Positions 18,075 to 25,941 of a stretch of 64,000 nt of DNA are shown one piece after another (position 1 is the first letter of the stretch; every line of letters starts with the position of its first letter). Under the pieces are notes generated by a model that worked only from the letters and a program-made list of their open reading frames with translations, was not told where the DNA came from and ran no database searches. Origin of the DNA: Candidatus Crickella caballi (GTDB lineage: Bacteria; Bacillota; Clostridia; Peptostreptococcales; Anaerovoracaceae); contig JAGHUV010000002.1 of assembly GCA_018064665.1 (NCBI GenBank), positions 1 to 64,000 of the forward strand. The letters run 5' to 3'. The position numbers and the translations under genes are program-made.

Positions 18075-19190
18075 ATGGAACCCAGAAGAGGAAAAGCTCA
18101 GGAAACAAAGCTGACACTTGAATTGTTAAGGCAGCTGCTCAGACGCGATGCCAAGCTTGAGGCGTCGCTTAAACAGGATCTCAGGATCAAGACTTTTGCT
18201 GCAAGCTTTCTTGCGGCTGTAGCACTCGTTCTGACGATCTTGAACATTGTAAAGGGATATACCATAATGACGATCGCTACAGGTATTCTGGTAGCAGGGT
18301 TTACTTCGGCGGCTGTTATAGTCGGTAAGTATAAGAACAGAGACCTGGCTATGAGAATCATGGCATTTATGGTAATGTTCATGTTTACATTCTTTGCATT
18401 GGGCGCGAAGAATGAGGGCTTTGCGATCCTGTGGATAATGCTGGTCCCGCTTCTGTCTTCATATATTCTTAATGCAAGAATGGGACTGATGCTGTCGTGC
18501 TACTTTGAACTGCTGCTGATAATAATGTTCTATACTCCATGCAGGAATTTCTTCGAGGGAAGCTACAGCGAAACTTTTATGATTCGATTCCCTATTCTCT
18601 ATCTGGCAACTCTGGTTGCATCATACGTAATGATTTTGCACAGAGAAATCTACGCTTCACGCGTTGAGAGAATGGCATATTATGATGGCTTTACAGGCCT
18701 TGCCAACAGAAGAAAGTATGAGGAAGTCATAAATGAAATTGCGGAAGTTGACAGAATAGCTGCTTCGGAAGGAAAGAAAAGCCCTTATGCAGATGTTTCG
18801 GTAATCGTAATCGATGTTAACGGACTTAAGGCTATTAATGACAGCGTAGGACATGATGCCGGTGATGAACTTATCAGAGGAGCAGCAAGCTGTGTCAGCA
18901 GGTCATTCCTTAAATCGATTGTCGTTGCCCGTACCGGAGGAGATGAATTCTGTGTTATTACAGATGCAGATGAGAAATCATTGAGGGAGCAGTTTGATAA
19001 CTGCAATACATATATGAAAGCGTGGAAGGGAAAATATTCCGACAGCCTGTCGATGTCATTCGGTCTTGCAAGCAGCAATGCTTATCCGGGTGAAAGTATA
19101 AGAACACTGGTTAAGCTGGCAGATAATGACATGTATAAGAATAAGGCTGCATATTACAATACGTCCGAGCATGACAGAAGAAGGAGGTAG
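18075..19190 (+). CDS. Membrane-anchored diguanylate cyclase (GGDEF)
   Basis: A 371-residue protein with five or six membrane helices (about 35-205) and a C-terminal GGDEF domain (about 210-365). The domain makes cyclic di-GMP from two GTP. Key residues are YDGFTGLANRRKYEE at its start, the DVNGLKAINDSVGHDAGDE metal/GTP segment and an intact GGDEF active site (TGGDEFCVI, about residue 290). No RxxD inhibitory site is evident upstream of GGDEF. The sensor is a generic 5-6 TM module, so the stimulus is unknown. dsdA begins at its stop codon. Confidence 0.92.
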   Translation: MEPRRGKAQETKLTLELLRQLLRRDAKLEASLKQDLRIKTFAASFLAAVALVLTILNIVKGYTIMTIATGILVAGFTSAAVIVGKYKNRDLAMRIMAFMVMFMFTFFALGAKNEGFAILWIMLVPLLSSYILNARMGLMLSCYFELLLIIMFYTPCRNFFEGSYSETFMIRFPILYLATLVASYVMILHREIYASRVERMAYYDGFTGLANRRKYEEVINEIAEVDRIAASEGKKSPYADVSVIVIDVNGLKAINDSVGHDAGDELIRGAASCVSRSFLKSIVVARTGGDEFCVITDADEKSLREQFDNCNTYMKAWKGKYSDSLSMSFGLASSNAYPGESIRTLVKLADNDMYKNKAAYYNTSEHDRRRR

Positions 19191-19192
19191 TG

Positions 19193-20488
19193 ATGAGCGC
19201 GTACCTTGAGAAGCTTAAGAATGCTGAAGAAGTTGTCTGGATCAACCCTGAGAAGCTAACTGCTGAGGAGGGCCTTGCACGTATTGAATTCAGCGAAGCG
19301 GATATTGATGATGCAGCTGCAAGACTTGTAAGATTTGCACCGCTTATCGAGAAAATGTTTCCGGAAACCTCAGAGACGGGCGGAATAATTGAGTCACCAC
19401 TGACTGAGATAGAAGCGATGAAGGATGTGCTCAATGCGGAGGGAGCCGAGCTTGAAGGCAGACTTTTCCTGAAAAGGGACAGTGATCTTAAGGTGTCAGG
19501 ATCTGTTAAGGCAAGAGGCGGAATCTATGAAGTACTTAAGCATTCTGAAGACCTTGCTATCGAGTCGGGCCTTCTTACAGGTTATGATGACGATTATACA
19601 AAGCTTGCTTCTGATGAGGCCCGCGAGTTTTTCAGCAGATATAAGATTCAGGTAGGCTCGACCGGAAACCTGGGCATGAGCATAGGAATAATGTCAGCTG
19701 CACTTGGATACAATGCCATTGTACATATGTCGATGGACGCAAAGCAGTGGAAGAAAGATCTTCTGCGCCAGCGCGGTGCAACTGTAATCGAGTATGACGG
19801 AGATTACGGTGCAGCTGTTGTACAGGGAAGAACGGAGTCTGATGCGGATCCGATGAGCTATTTTGTCGATGATGAGAACTCTTCGGCGCTGTTCCTGGGA
19901 TATGCTGTTGCAGCCAAGAGAATAGAGGCACAGTTCAAGGAACAGGGCGTAACTGTTGACGATGAGCATCCTCTGTTTGTATATATCCCATGCGGTGTCG
20001 GTGGTGCTCCGGGCGGAGTAACTTTCGGAATGAAGGTCGTTTTCGGAGACAATGCACATTGCTTCTTCGTGGAGCCTACACAGTGTCCTTGCATGGTAGT
20101 AGGACTTGAGACAGGAAAGATGTCGGACATCTGCGTTCAGGATATAGGTCTGACAGGATTGACAGAGGCTGACGGACTTGCTGTAGGCAGGCCTTCCGGT
20201 CTTGTTTCAAGATTCATGAAGCTGCTTCTCAGCGGAGAATTTACGGTGGATGATGAGAAACTCAATCCGTACCTCAGGAAGCTGTGGAAGAACGAAGGAA
20301 TCTATATTGAGCCAAGTGCTTGTGCGACCTTTATCGGACCTGCAAGAATGTGTTCGAGCACAGAGGGAAAGAAATATATTGCAGATAATGAATTAGAGGC
20401 TAAGATGGCTAACGCAACTCATGTTGTATGGGCTACGGGCGGATCTATGGTACCTCAGGAAATCAGGGAGAAGCTTTTAAATGAATAA
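19193..20488 (+). CDS. dsdA: D-serine ammonia-lyase (D-serine dehydratase)
   Basis: About 431 residues, fold-type II PLP enzyme converting D-serine to pyruvate and ammonia. The PLP lysine lies in SGSVKARGGIYE (near residue 106), and the phosphate-binding glycine loop in PCGVGGAPGGV. Start is ATG at 19193, preceded by AAGGAGG at optimal distance; a GTG at 19190 also exists. No dsdC regulator or dsdX permease is adjacent. D-serine could come from cell-wall turnover or from the host. Overlaps the next small gene by 8 nt. Confidence 0.94.
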   Translation: MSAYLEKLKNAEEVVWINPEKLTAEEGLARIEFSEADIDDAAARLVRFAPLIEKMFPETSETGGIIESPLTEIEAMKDVLNAEGAELEGRLFLKRDSDLKVSGSVKARGGIYEVLKHSEDLAIESGLLTGYDDDYTKLASDEAREFFSRYKIQVGSTGNLGMSIGIMSAALGYNAIVHMSMDAKQWKKDLLRQRGATVIEYDGDYGAAVVQGRTESDADPMSYFVDDENSSALFLGYAVAAKRIEAQFKEQGVTVDDEHPLFVYIPCGVGGAPGGVTFGMKVVFGDNAHCFFVEPTQCPCMVVGLETGKMSDICVQDIGLTGLTEADGLAVGRPSGLVSRFMKLLLSGEFTVDDEKLNPYLRKLWKNEGIYIEPSACATFIGPARMCSSTEGKKYIADNELEAKMANATHVVWATGGSMVPQEIREKLLNE

Positions 20489-20858
20489 TGATTTCAGTAA
20501 GGATGAAGTGCTGATTCTCAGGAATATGAATGCGATTGCCGATAATTTCCCATGGGAGGGCAGGAAGGCAATTGCTATGGCAGCTGAATACTTCTCGGTT
20601 GAGGGTATTGATGCAGACATTATGAGAATGAAGGAGTGCGAGGAAATTATCAGAAACAATACACGTTTTCTGTCTCCGTTCAGAGGTCATCTCAAGATGG
20701 TGCTCATATGTCAGATGTATGATAAGGAAAATCCGGAGGAATTTTTCTTCAGCATTCAGGAAGAGGGTGCTGAGCATTATCTGGAGAAGCTTCTTGAAGA
20801 GGATGATATTTTCGCTGAATTCCTCAGAGGCGCAATGCACGCAGATATATTCGCATAG
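20481..20858 (+). CDS. Unrecognised acidic 125-residue protein
   Basis: I do not recognise the family. It is a soluble, acidic, mostly helical protein with no signal peptide or membrane segment. Its middle (about 50-85) has an RFLSPFRGHLKMVLICQM stretch, and the C-terminal half is rich in Glu, Leu and Phe. The ATG overlaps the dsdA stop by 8 nt, so it is translationally coupled to D-serine dehydratase. Downstream at 12 nt is the FNT channel. Coupling makes it a real gene. A role linked to D-serine breakdown is only guessed from position. Confidence 0.75.
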   Translation: MNNDFSKDEVLILRNMNAIADNFPWEGRKAIAMAAEYFSVEGIDADIMRMKECEEIIRNNTRFLSPFRGHLKMVLICQMYDKENPEEFFFSIQEEGAEHYLEKLLEEDDIFAEFLRGAMHADIFA

Positions 20859-20870
20859 GGAGATTTGCCA

Positions 20871-21677
20871 TTGAATACACCGAGTGAAATTGTAAGTAAC
20901 TATATGACGATCGGAAAGGGCAAATGCGCTCTGCCGACATGGAAGCTGCTGGTTCTCGGTATACTTGCAGGCCTGTTTATCGGTCTGGCAGGACTGGGGG
21001 CAACAACAGCAGCTGTTTCAATTTCGCTTGCTTCAGTGTCCAAATTGGTCGGAGCGTGTATATTCCCGGCTGGTCTTATTATGGTGGTAATTGCCGGAAG
21101 CGAGCTTTTTACCGGCAATTGTCTGCTTGTGATTCCCCTGCTTGAGGGTGAGATCAAAGCGGCTGCGATGCTCAGAAATTGGATGTTTGTATATATCGGC
21201 AATTTCATCGGAAGCATTGCTGTTGCAGCAGGTGCGGTTTATAGCCACCAGCTTTCTCTGTTTGGAGGAGCAATGTCTACTGCTGTAATCTCAACGGCTG
21301 TAGCAAAGTGTTCGATGACTTTCGGAGAGGCACTGCTCAAGGGTGTTTTCTGCAATATTCTGGTTTGCATAGCTGTATGGCTCGGTATGGCGGCCAAAGA
21401 GGTTTCGGGTAAGATTCTCGGAATATTCTGGCCTATTATGCTTTTCGTATTATGCGGATTTGAGCACAGTGTTGCCAATATGTATTACATAGGCGCGGGC
21501 TTGTTTGCTCTGGGCAATCCGGATTATCTGGCAGCGGCCGGAGCAGCCGGTATAGAGACGAGCGCTTTGACATGGTGCAACTTCTTCACAGCTAACCTTT
21601 TGCCCGTGACAATAGGCAACATTATCGGTGGTGGAGTGGTAGCGGCTGCATATTGGGCTTGCTATAGAAAGAAATAA
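20871..21677 (+). CDS. Formate/nitrite transporter (FNT) family channel
   Basis: About 268 residues with six membrane helices, a pentameric FNT channel carrying formate, nitrite or hydrosulfide. Family marks are the GLFIGLAGLGATT (about 25-37), AGSELFTGNCLLV (about 69-81) and FCNILVC segments; the last matches the conserved NxLVC motif. The start is a TTG: at 20871 the GGGAG ribosome binding site is 8 nt away, whereas the TTG at 20865 would be only 2 nt away. The exact anion cannot be told. In an anaerobe with pyruvate from DsdA, formate export is plausible but unproven. Confidence 0.88.
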   Translation: MNTPSEIVSNYMTIGKGKCALPTWKLLVLGILAGLFIGLAGLGATTAAVSISLASVSKLVGACIFPAGLIMVVIAGSELFTGNCLLVIPLLEGEIKAAAMLRNWMFVYIGNFIGSIAVAAGAVYSHQLSLFGGAMSTAVISTAVAKCSMTFGEALLKGVFCNILVCIAVWLGMAAKEVSGKILGIFWPIMLFVLCGFEHSVANMYYIGAGLFALGNPDYLAAAGAAGIETSALTWCNFFTANLLPVTIGNIIGGGVVAAAYWACYRKK

Positions 21678-21680
21678 AAA

Positions 21681-21710
21681 ATTTGTACTGACAAAAATAT
21701 TTGTACTGAC
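21681..21710 (+). repeat. Two direct 12-bp repeats upstream of the TM1266-like gene
   Basis: ATTTGTACTGAC occurs at 21681-21692 and 21699-21710, start-to-start spacing 18 bp (nearly two helical turns). This is the geometry of a pair of regulator half-sites on one DNA face. It lies between the FNT gene and the TM1266-like gene. Confidence 0.6.
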
Positions 21711-21772
21711 GCCCGAAGGTTTAACTGAGGGGAAAGGCAATGACATCAGATTTATATATGCTGTTATTTTGA

Positions 21773-21795
21773 TGCGCCTTTCACAGGCGCATTTT
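21773..21795 (+). terminator. Hairpin with U-rich tail in the leader of the TM1266-like gene
   Basis: TGCGCC (21773-21778) pairs with GGCGCA (21786-21791) around TTTCACA, followed by TTTT. It stands only 19 nt before the start codon at 21814. It may end the FNT transcript or act as an attenuator of the downstream operon. Confidence 0.55.
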
Positions 21796-21813
21796 GATTT
21801 AAAGGAGTATAGG

Positions 21814-22059
21814 ATGGAGACAAGACTTGCAATAATCGGTATTATCGTCGAGGACCGTAAAGCATCAGAGCAGATCAATGTGCTGCTCAGTGAATTTGCA
21901 GAATACATCAAAGGGCGCATGGGACTGCCTTACGAGGAGAGAAATGTTTCGGTCATAAGCGTCGTGATTGATGCGCCGATGGATGCCATAAGCACGCTTT
22001 CGGGTAAACTGGGAGCACTGCCCGGCGTAAGCACTAAGACTGTTTATTCAAAAAAATAA
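21814..22059 (+). CDS. TM1266-type small regulator (NikR C-terminal-like)
   Basis: An 81-residue protein of the TM1266 family, annotated in databases as iron-only hydrogenase system regulator and structurally like the ACT/NikR C-terminal ligand domain without its DNA-binding arm. Visible pattern: ETRLAIIGIIVEDRK, then NERNVSVISVVI-like strand and GKLGALPGVSTKTVYSK at the end. I choose ATG 21814 with AAAGGAGTATAGG upstream; the earlier ATG at 21769 falls before the leader hairpin. No hydrogenase gene occurs in the window. The ABC importer follows at 32 nt, so it may sense that system's substrate. Confidence 0.8.
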   Translation: METRLAIIGIIVEDRKASEQINVLLSEFAEYIKGRMGLPYEERNVSVISVVIDAPMDAISTLSGKLGALPGVSTKTVYSKK

Positions 22060-22091
22060 AAATAGTAAATAAAAAACAGGAGGGAAGAAAT

Positions 22092-23063
22092 ATGAAGAAA
22101 ATGTATAAGAAATTATCAGTACTGCTGCTGATACTTTCGATGCTGGCTGTTTCGATGCTGACGGCCTGCGGAAATTCGACTGAGCTCTCGGATAAAGTTA
22201 AGCTTGGCACCTTGAACGGACCGACAGGAATGGGCCTTATAGATCTGCAGGATAATGAAAATATCCGGATGGATACCTATCAGGCACCTGACGAGCTCGT
22301 GCAGAAGCTGATAAGCGGAGATGTTGATGTTGCATGTCTTCCATCAAACATGGGCGCAGTCCTCAATGCCAAAACAGACGGCGATGTTGTTGTTCTGACG
22401 ACGGTGGTAAATGGAGTTCTCTGGCTGCTTGAGAATGAGGGAGACGGTGAGCTTTCAGCTCAGTCAATGGAAGAGCTCAAGGGCAAAACTATTTTCGCAA
22501 GCGGCAAGGGCGGTACTCCTGAATATGTACTTCAGGCACTTCTCGAAAATGCCGGTCTGAAGATGGGTGAAGACGTAAAGGTCGAGTGGCTTGATGCACA
22601 TGCAGATGTTGCACAGAAGCTTATGGCAACAGAGGGTGCTTTCGCACTTCTGCCTGAACCATTTGCATCAACAGTACTGAGTAAGAATGAAAAAGTCGAG
22701 GTTGCTGTGGATATCAATGATGCATGGAATCAGATGACAGGTCAGGAGCTGCCGATGGGGATACTTATTGCTAAGAAAGAGTTTGCAGAAAGCAGAGCGG
22801 ACGATGCTGACACGCTTCTTACACTTGTAGAGGCATCGGTTGAAGACGTTAAGGGAGCTTCTGAGGAAGTGATCGGAAAGATCATTGATGTGGGGTTCAT
22901 GGATAATGCAGTGCTTTGCGAGGATACTATCCCAAGGCTTTCACTGACTTGCCTTTCTTCAGAGGAGAACAGGGAAACGCTGACAGCTTTCTACGAGATT
23001 CTGTATAAATGCAATCCTGCTGCAGTAGGCGGCAAGATGCCTGAAGAGTCGCTGTTCTATTAG
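22092..23063 (+). CDS. ABC importer substrate-binding lipoprotein (NMT1/SsuA-like)
   Basis: A 323-residue periplasmic-binding-type lipoprotein. The signal peptide ends in the lipobox LTAC (cysteine near residue 26), so it is anchored outside the membrane. The two-lobe body belongs to the SsuA/NMT1/TauA-like group: LGTLNGPTGMGLIDL is the first ligand-binding loop, DVDVACLPSN the second, and KGKTIFASGKGGTPEY (split around 135-150) the third. Ligands of this group include sulfonates, nitrate and thiamine precursors; none can be chosen here. Downstream lies the fused permease-ATPase. Confidence 0.85.
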   Translation: MKKMYKKLSVLLLILSMLAVSMLTACGNSTELSDKVKLGTLNGPTGMGLIDLQDNENIRMDTYQAPDELVQKLISGDVDVACLPSNMGAVLNAKTDGDVVVLTTVVNGVLWLLENEGDGELSAQSMEELKGKTIFASGKGGTPEYVLQALLENAGLKMGEDVKVEWLDAHADVAQKLMATEGAFALLPEPFASTVLSKNEKVEVAVDINDAWNQMTGQELPMGILIAKKEFAESRADDADTLLTLVEASVEDVKGASEEVIGKIIDVGFMDNAVLCEDTIPRLSLTCLSSEENRETLTAFYEILYKCNPAAVGGKMPEESLFY

Positions 23064-23117
23064 TACTTAGTCAGGCACACAAACAGCTTAAATACAGATA
23101 AAGACAAAGCAATTCAA

Positions 23118-24533
23118 ATGAACAAAAAGCTGAAATGGATTTTAATAAGCATATTCTGGCTTCTGCTGTGGCAGGCGATATCGATGCTTGTGGGCAGCAG
23201 CCTGCTTCTTCCGGGACCATGGGAAACGGCAAGAGGTTTATTTGCTCTGCTTGCAGATGGCAAGTTCTATGCAGATGTGACGGCAACTGTCGGAAGATGT
23301 CTTCTGGCAATTCTGCTGTCACTGGCAGCCGGCTTTTTGTTGTCCATTCTTGCTTACAGAAACAGAGCGATAAGGGACATCCTTTCACTGCCTGTGGCAT
23401 TGTTCAAGACGGTACCTGTAATGGCTGTTGCGATATATATGCTGCTTCTTCTTTCTGCGGGGAATGTCCCGGTGCTGGTATGCTGGGTAATGTGTTTCCC
23501 TATTGTCTATACAAATTTACTGACGGGTCTCGATAACCTTGATGCAGAAGTGCTTGAGATGGCAGATGCTTATGAGATAACAGGAAAAAGGAGAATGCGG
23601 TTCGTATATATTCCGGCTCTTTTCCCGTACTTCAAATCAGCGGCAAGCATTATTGCGGGAATGTCCTGGAAGGCAGTTGTTACGGCTGAGGTGCTTTCCG
23701 TACCGCAGTTTTCACTGGGATATGAGCTTATGAATTCCAAATACTACCTGAATACGGATCTGCTCTTTGCATACGTTGCTGTCATTATTCTGATAAGCAT
23801 GCTTTTTGAGAAACTCATAGTAAAGCTCCTCAAGCGTATGGAACCTCGCGAGTATGAAGGCAGCAGAATTATTAAAACAAATAAAGCTCATGCTGAAGCT
23901 GCGCGGGACGTGCACACTGACGATAGGCAAGAGAACGCAGACATCATTGCACCACGCATAGAGCTTCGGAATATCAGCAAATCCTATGCTGATAAGAAGG
24001 TGCTTGAAGACTTCAATATGGTCATTGAGTCGGGCAAAGTGACGGCTCTCATGGGCGCTTCGGGAATCGGAAAAACAACAGTTGGCAGACTGATTTGTCG
24101 AAGGGAAGAACCTGACGGCGGAGAATTAATTTTTAGTGATGAGACAAGCATTTCAGTACTGTTCCAGGAAGACAGACTTCTGCCATGGCTCAATGTATTT
24201 GACAACATAGCTATCGTTCTCGATAATACAGATAGAGTGTCAAAGATACTAAGCGCTGTCGGGCTGGGCAGTGAACTGAGCAAGCTTCCTTCACAGCTAT
24301 CAGGCGGAATGTGCAGAAGGCTTGCAATTGCCAGGGCTTTCGCATATGCCGAAGACAAGAGCGCCGGTCTGCTAATTGCGGATGAGGCGTTCAGAGGCCT
24401 TGATGACGAAACAAGAAACAGCGTTATCGAGAGAGTCTGGAAAACGGGAATTGCCGGAAGGACAGCGCTTCTCATCACTCATTCCAAAGAGCTGGCCAAA
24501 GAGCTGGCTGATGATATTGTTTGCTTGAACTGA
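23118..24533 (+). CDS. Fused ABC importer permease-ATPase
   Basis: A single 471-residue chain holding both the SsuC-like permease (about 1-245, six membrane helices, EAA loop near EVLEMADAYEITGKRRMR) and the SsuB-like ATPase (about 270-471). Walker A GASGIGKTT, signature LSGGMCRRLAIARAF and Walker B LLIADEAFRGLDDE are intact; the H-loop is LITHSKEL. A charged linker (about 245-270) joins them. These subunits are usually separate genes; the frame is open throughout with no internal start needed. The ATPase half is short, about 200 residues. A substrate-binding protein lies just upstream, so this is a complete importer. Confidence 0.9.
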   Translation: MNKKLKWILISIFWLLLWQAISMLVGSSLLLPGPWETARGLFALLADGKFYADVTATVGRCLLAILLSLAAGFLLSILAYRNRAIRDILSLPVALFKTVPVMAVAIYMLLLLSAGNVPVLVCWVMCFPIVYTNLLTGLDNLDAEVLEMADAYEITGKRRMRFVYIPALFPYFKSAASIIAGMSWKAVVTAEVLSVPQFSLGYELMNSKYYLNTDLLFAYVAVIILISMLFEKLIVKLLKRMEPREYEGSRIIKTNKAHAEAARDVHTDDRQENADIIAPRIELRNISKSYADKKVLEDFNMVIESGKVTALMGASGIGKTTVGRLICRREEPDGGELIFSDETSISVLFQEDRLLPWLNVFDNIAIVLDNTDRVSKILSAVGLGSELSKLPSQLSGGMCRRLAIARAFAYAEDKSAGLLIADEAFRGLDDETRNSVIERVWKTGIAGRTALLITHSKELAKELADDIVCLN

Positions 24534-24611
24534 AGAGCCGGCTGACAAAATTACTTATTAAATAAAATTGTTTGTTAAGAATGCTTACATAAAGATTGGC
24601 GGTGAGATGTA

Positions 24612-25421
24612 ATGATAGGAGCAATGATAGGAGATATAGTTGGAAGCAGATTTGAGTGGAGCAGTTCGAAGAGCAAGGATTTTGAACTGTTTGCGTCCGG
24701 AGTGAGATTCACAGACGACACAGCTATGACGGTTGCTGTTGCGGAAGGAATTCTGCAGTCACTTGATACTGACGACGAGGAATATGTTCGTTCATGCATC
24801 AGGGAGCAGATGCGACTGTTTGGAAACAGATATCCCTACGCCGGATACGGCGGGCACTTCATAGAGTGGCTGGCTGACCCAGAAATGGGCGCATACGGAT
24901 CCTACGGAAACGGTTCGGCAATGAGAGTCTCAAGTGCCGGCTGGCTGTTTGATGATCCTTTTACAACAAGAAGATATGCACGTTTATCTGCCGAAGTAAC
25001 TCACAATCACCCTGAAGGGCTGAAGGGTGCCGAGTCGGTTGCCATGGCAATTTTCTGGGCCAGAAAAGGCAAGGACAAAGCCTTCATCAGGGAGTATATA
25101 GAGACTGAATTCGGCTACGACCTGTCCGCCACTTGCGATGATATCAGACCGGACTATTCATTTGATGTAAGCTGTCAGGGCTCTGTTCCGCAGTCAATCA
25201 TTGCATTCCTTGAATCAGACTCATTTGAGGACGCTGTCAGAAATGCAATATCATTAGGAGGGGATACTGATACTATGGGAGCAATGGCAGGCTCCATAGC
25301 AGAGGCATATTACGGAATTCCGGAGGATATTAAGGCAGCTGCATTGGATATTATTCCGGAGGATATGCGGGAGGTAGTACGGAAGTTCGAAGCTGTAAAG
25401 GCAGAACGGGCAATTAAATAA
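24612..25421 (+). CDS. ADP-ribosylglycohydrolase family protein
   Basis: A 269-residue DraG/ARH-like hydrolase that cleaves ADP-ribose (or related N- or O-glycosidic links) from proteins or small molecules using two Mg ions. Metal ligands are seen in FTDDTAMT (about 35-42) and GGDTDTMGAMAGSI (about 216-229). The N-terminus MIGAMIGDIVGSRFEW is typical. No ADP-ribosyltransferase, macro domain or nitrogenase gene (the DraT/DraG context) is nearby. It stands alone: 78 nt after the ABC gene, and followed by the repeat-rich gap. Could serve NAD recycling or toxin defence, but this is not shown. Confidence 0.9.
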   Translation: MIGAMIGDIVGSRFEWSSSKSKDFELFASGVRFTDDTAMTVAVAEGILQSLDTDDEEYVRSCIREQMRLFGNRYPYAGYGGHFIEWLADPEMGAYGSYGNGSAMRVSSAGWLFDDPFTTRRYARLSAEVTHNHPEGLKGAESVAMAIFWARKGKDKAFIREYIETEFGYDLSATCDDIRPDYSFDVSCQGSVPQSIIAFLESDSFEDAVRNAISLGGDTDTMGAMAGSIAEAYYGIPEDIKAAALDIIPEDMREVVRKFEAVKAERAIK

Positions 25422-25427
25422 TGCCAA

Positions 25428-25710
25428 TGCCCTCACTTTTGGAACATGAAACCGTAAAACCGTTGAAAATAAAATGAAAAATTCCAATTGCTTCTTGCAT
25501 GACCGCACTGAAGGCAGGCTCAAGTGAAGCATTTGAGAACCAAATTGGAATTAGAAACGCGCAAACCCTTGATATTACAAAATTTAATTCCAAAACAGCA
25601 TTGCTGCTCATGACGATGATCCGAGACAGACTTGCTTTAGGTGCGGGAAATTGGAATTATTGGGCTAAAAATCAAGGCTTTCAGCGTTTCATGTTCCAAA
25701 AGTGAGGGCA
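25428..25710. mobile_element. MITE-like element with perfect 25-bp terminal inverted repeats
   Basis: The first 25 bp (25428-25452, beginning TGCCCTCACTTTTGGAAC) are exactly the reverse complement of the last 25 bp (25686-25710). Similarity continues imperfectly inward to about 63 bp per arm. For example AATTCCAATT at 25480-25489 mirrors AATTGGAATT at 25649-25658, symmetrically 52 bp from each end; a third copy of that decamer is at 25543-25552. Total 283 bp, no credible ORF, no transposase. Flanks show at most an AA duplication. It lies directly after the ADP-ribosylglycohydrolase stop codon. A non-autonomous element moved by a transposase elsewhere is the best reading. Confidence 0.75.
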
Positions 25711-25765
25711 AAGAGGTCGAAAGAGCGAGTAAGTCGCGAATTAACGCGATGAAAATAGGGATGGC

Positions 25766-25842
25766 CTCATTCTTTCAAGATACTAAGTGCTTCAGGATGA
25801 CAATTCCTTCAAGATTACAATTGCTTCAAGACTACAATTACT
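25766..25842. repeat. Degenerate 17-bp tandem repeat, four units plus a partial
   Basis: Units begin at 25766, 25783, 25800 and 25817, with a partial unit at 25834. The best two are ACAATTCCTTCAAGATT and ACAATTGCTTCAAGACT; the earlier two are more diverged but keep TTCARGAT in register. A 17-bp period excludes coding selection. It sits between the MITE-like element and the terminator of the convergent PTS gene. Confidence 0.7.
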
Positions 25843-25857
25843 AATAACTAAAATAAG

Positions 25858-25897
25858 GCTGTCGCTTCTAAGGTTTATCCCCGGATGCGACAGTCTT
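25858..25897. terminator. Hairpin between the repeats and the PTS IIC gene
   Basis: CTGTCGC (25859-25865) and GCGACAG (25887-25893) form a 7-bp stem with T-rich sequence on both sides, placed 45 nt after the stop of the minus-strand PTS gene. Possibly bidirectional; the loop is long. Confidence 0.5.
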
Positions 25898-25941
25898 TAT
25901 TAGACAGCTTTTATTATTATAAGCATTATTATAAGCAAATG

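Noticed and set aside
21699..21813. TPP riboswitch controlling a thiamine-precursor importer
   Set aside because: The binding protein is NMT1/THI5-like in fold, but the leader lacks the TPP core segments (CTGAGA with ACCCTTTGAACCTGAT), so no thiamine role is claimed.
24612..25421. Nitrogenase regulation (DraG) for the ADP-ribosylglycohydrolase
   Set aside because: No draT, nif gene or PII protein is nearby; the family is broad.
25499..25705. A 68-residue frame inside the MITE-like element
   Set aside because: It runs into the terminal repeat, lacks a ribosome binding site and family similarity; the opposite strand has an equally long frame over the same repeats.
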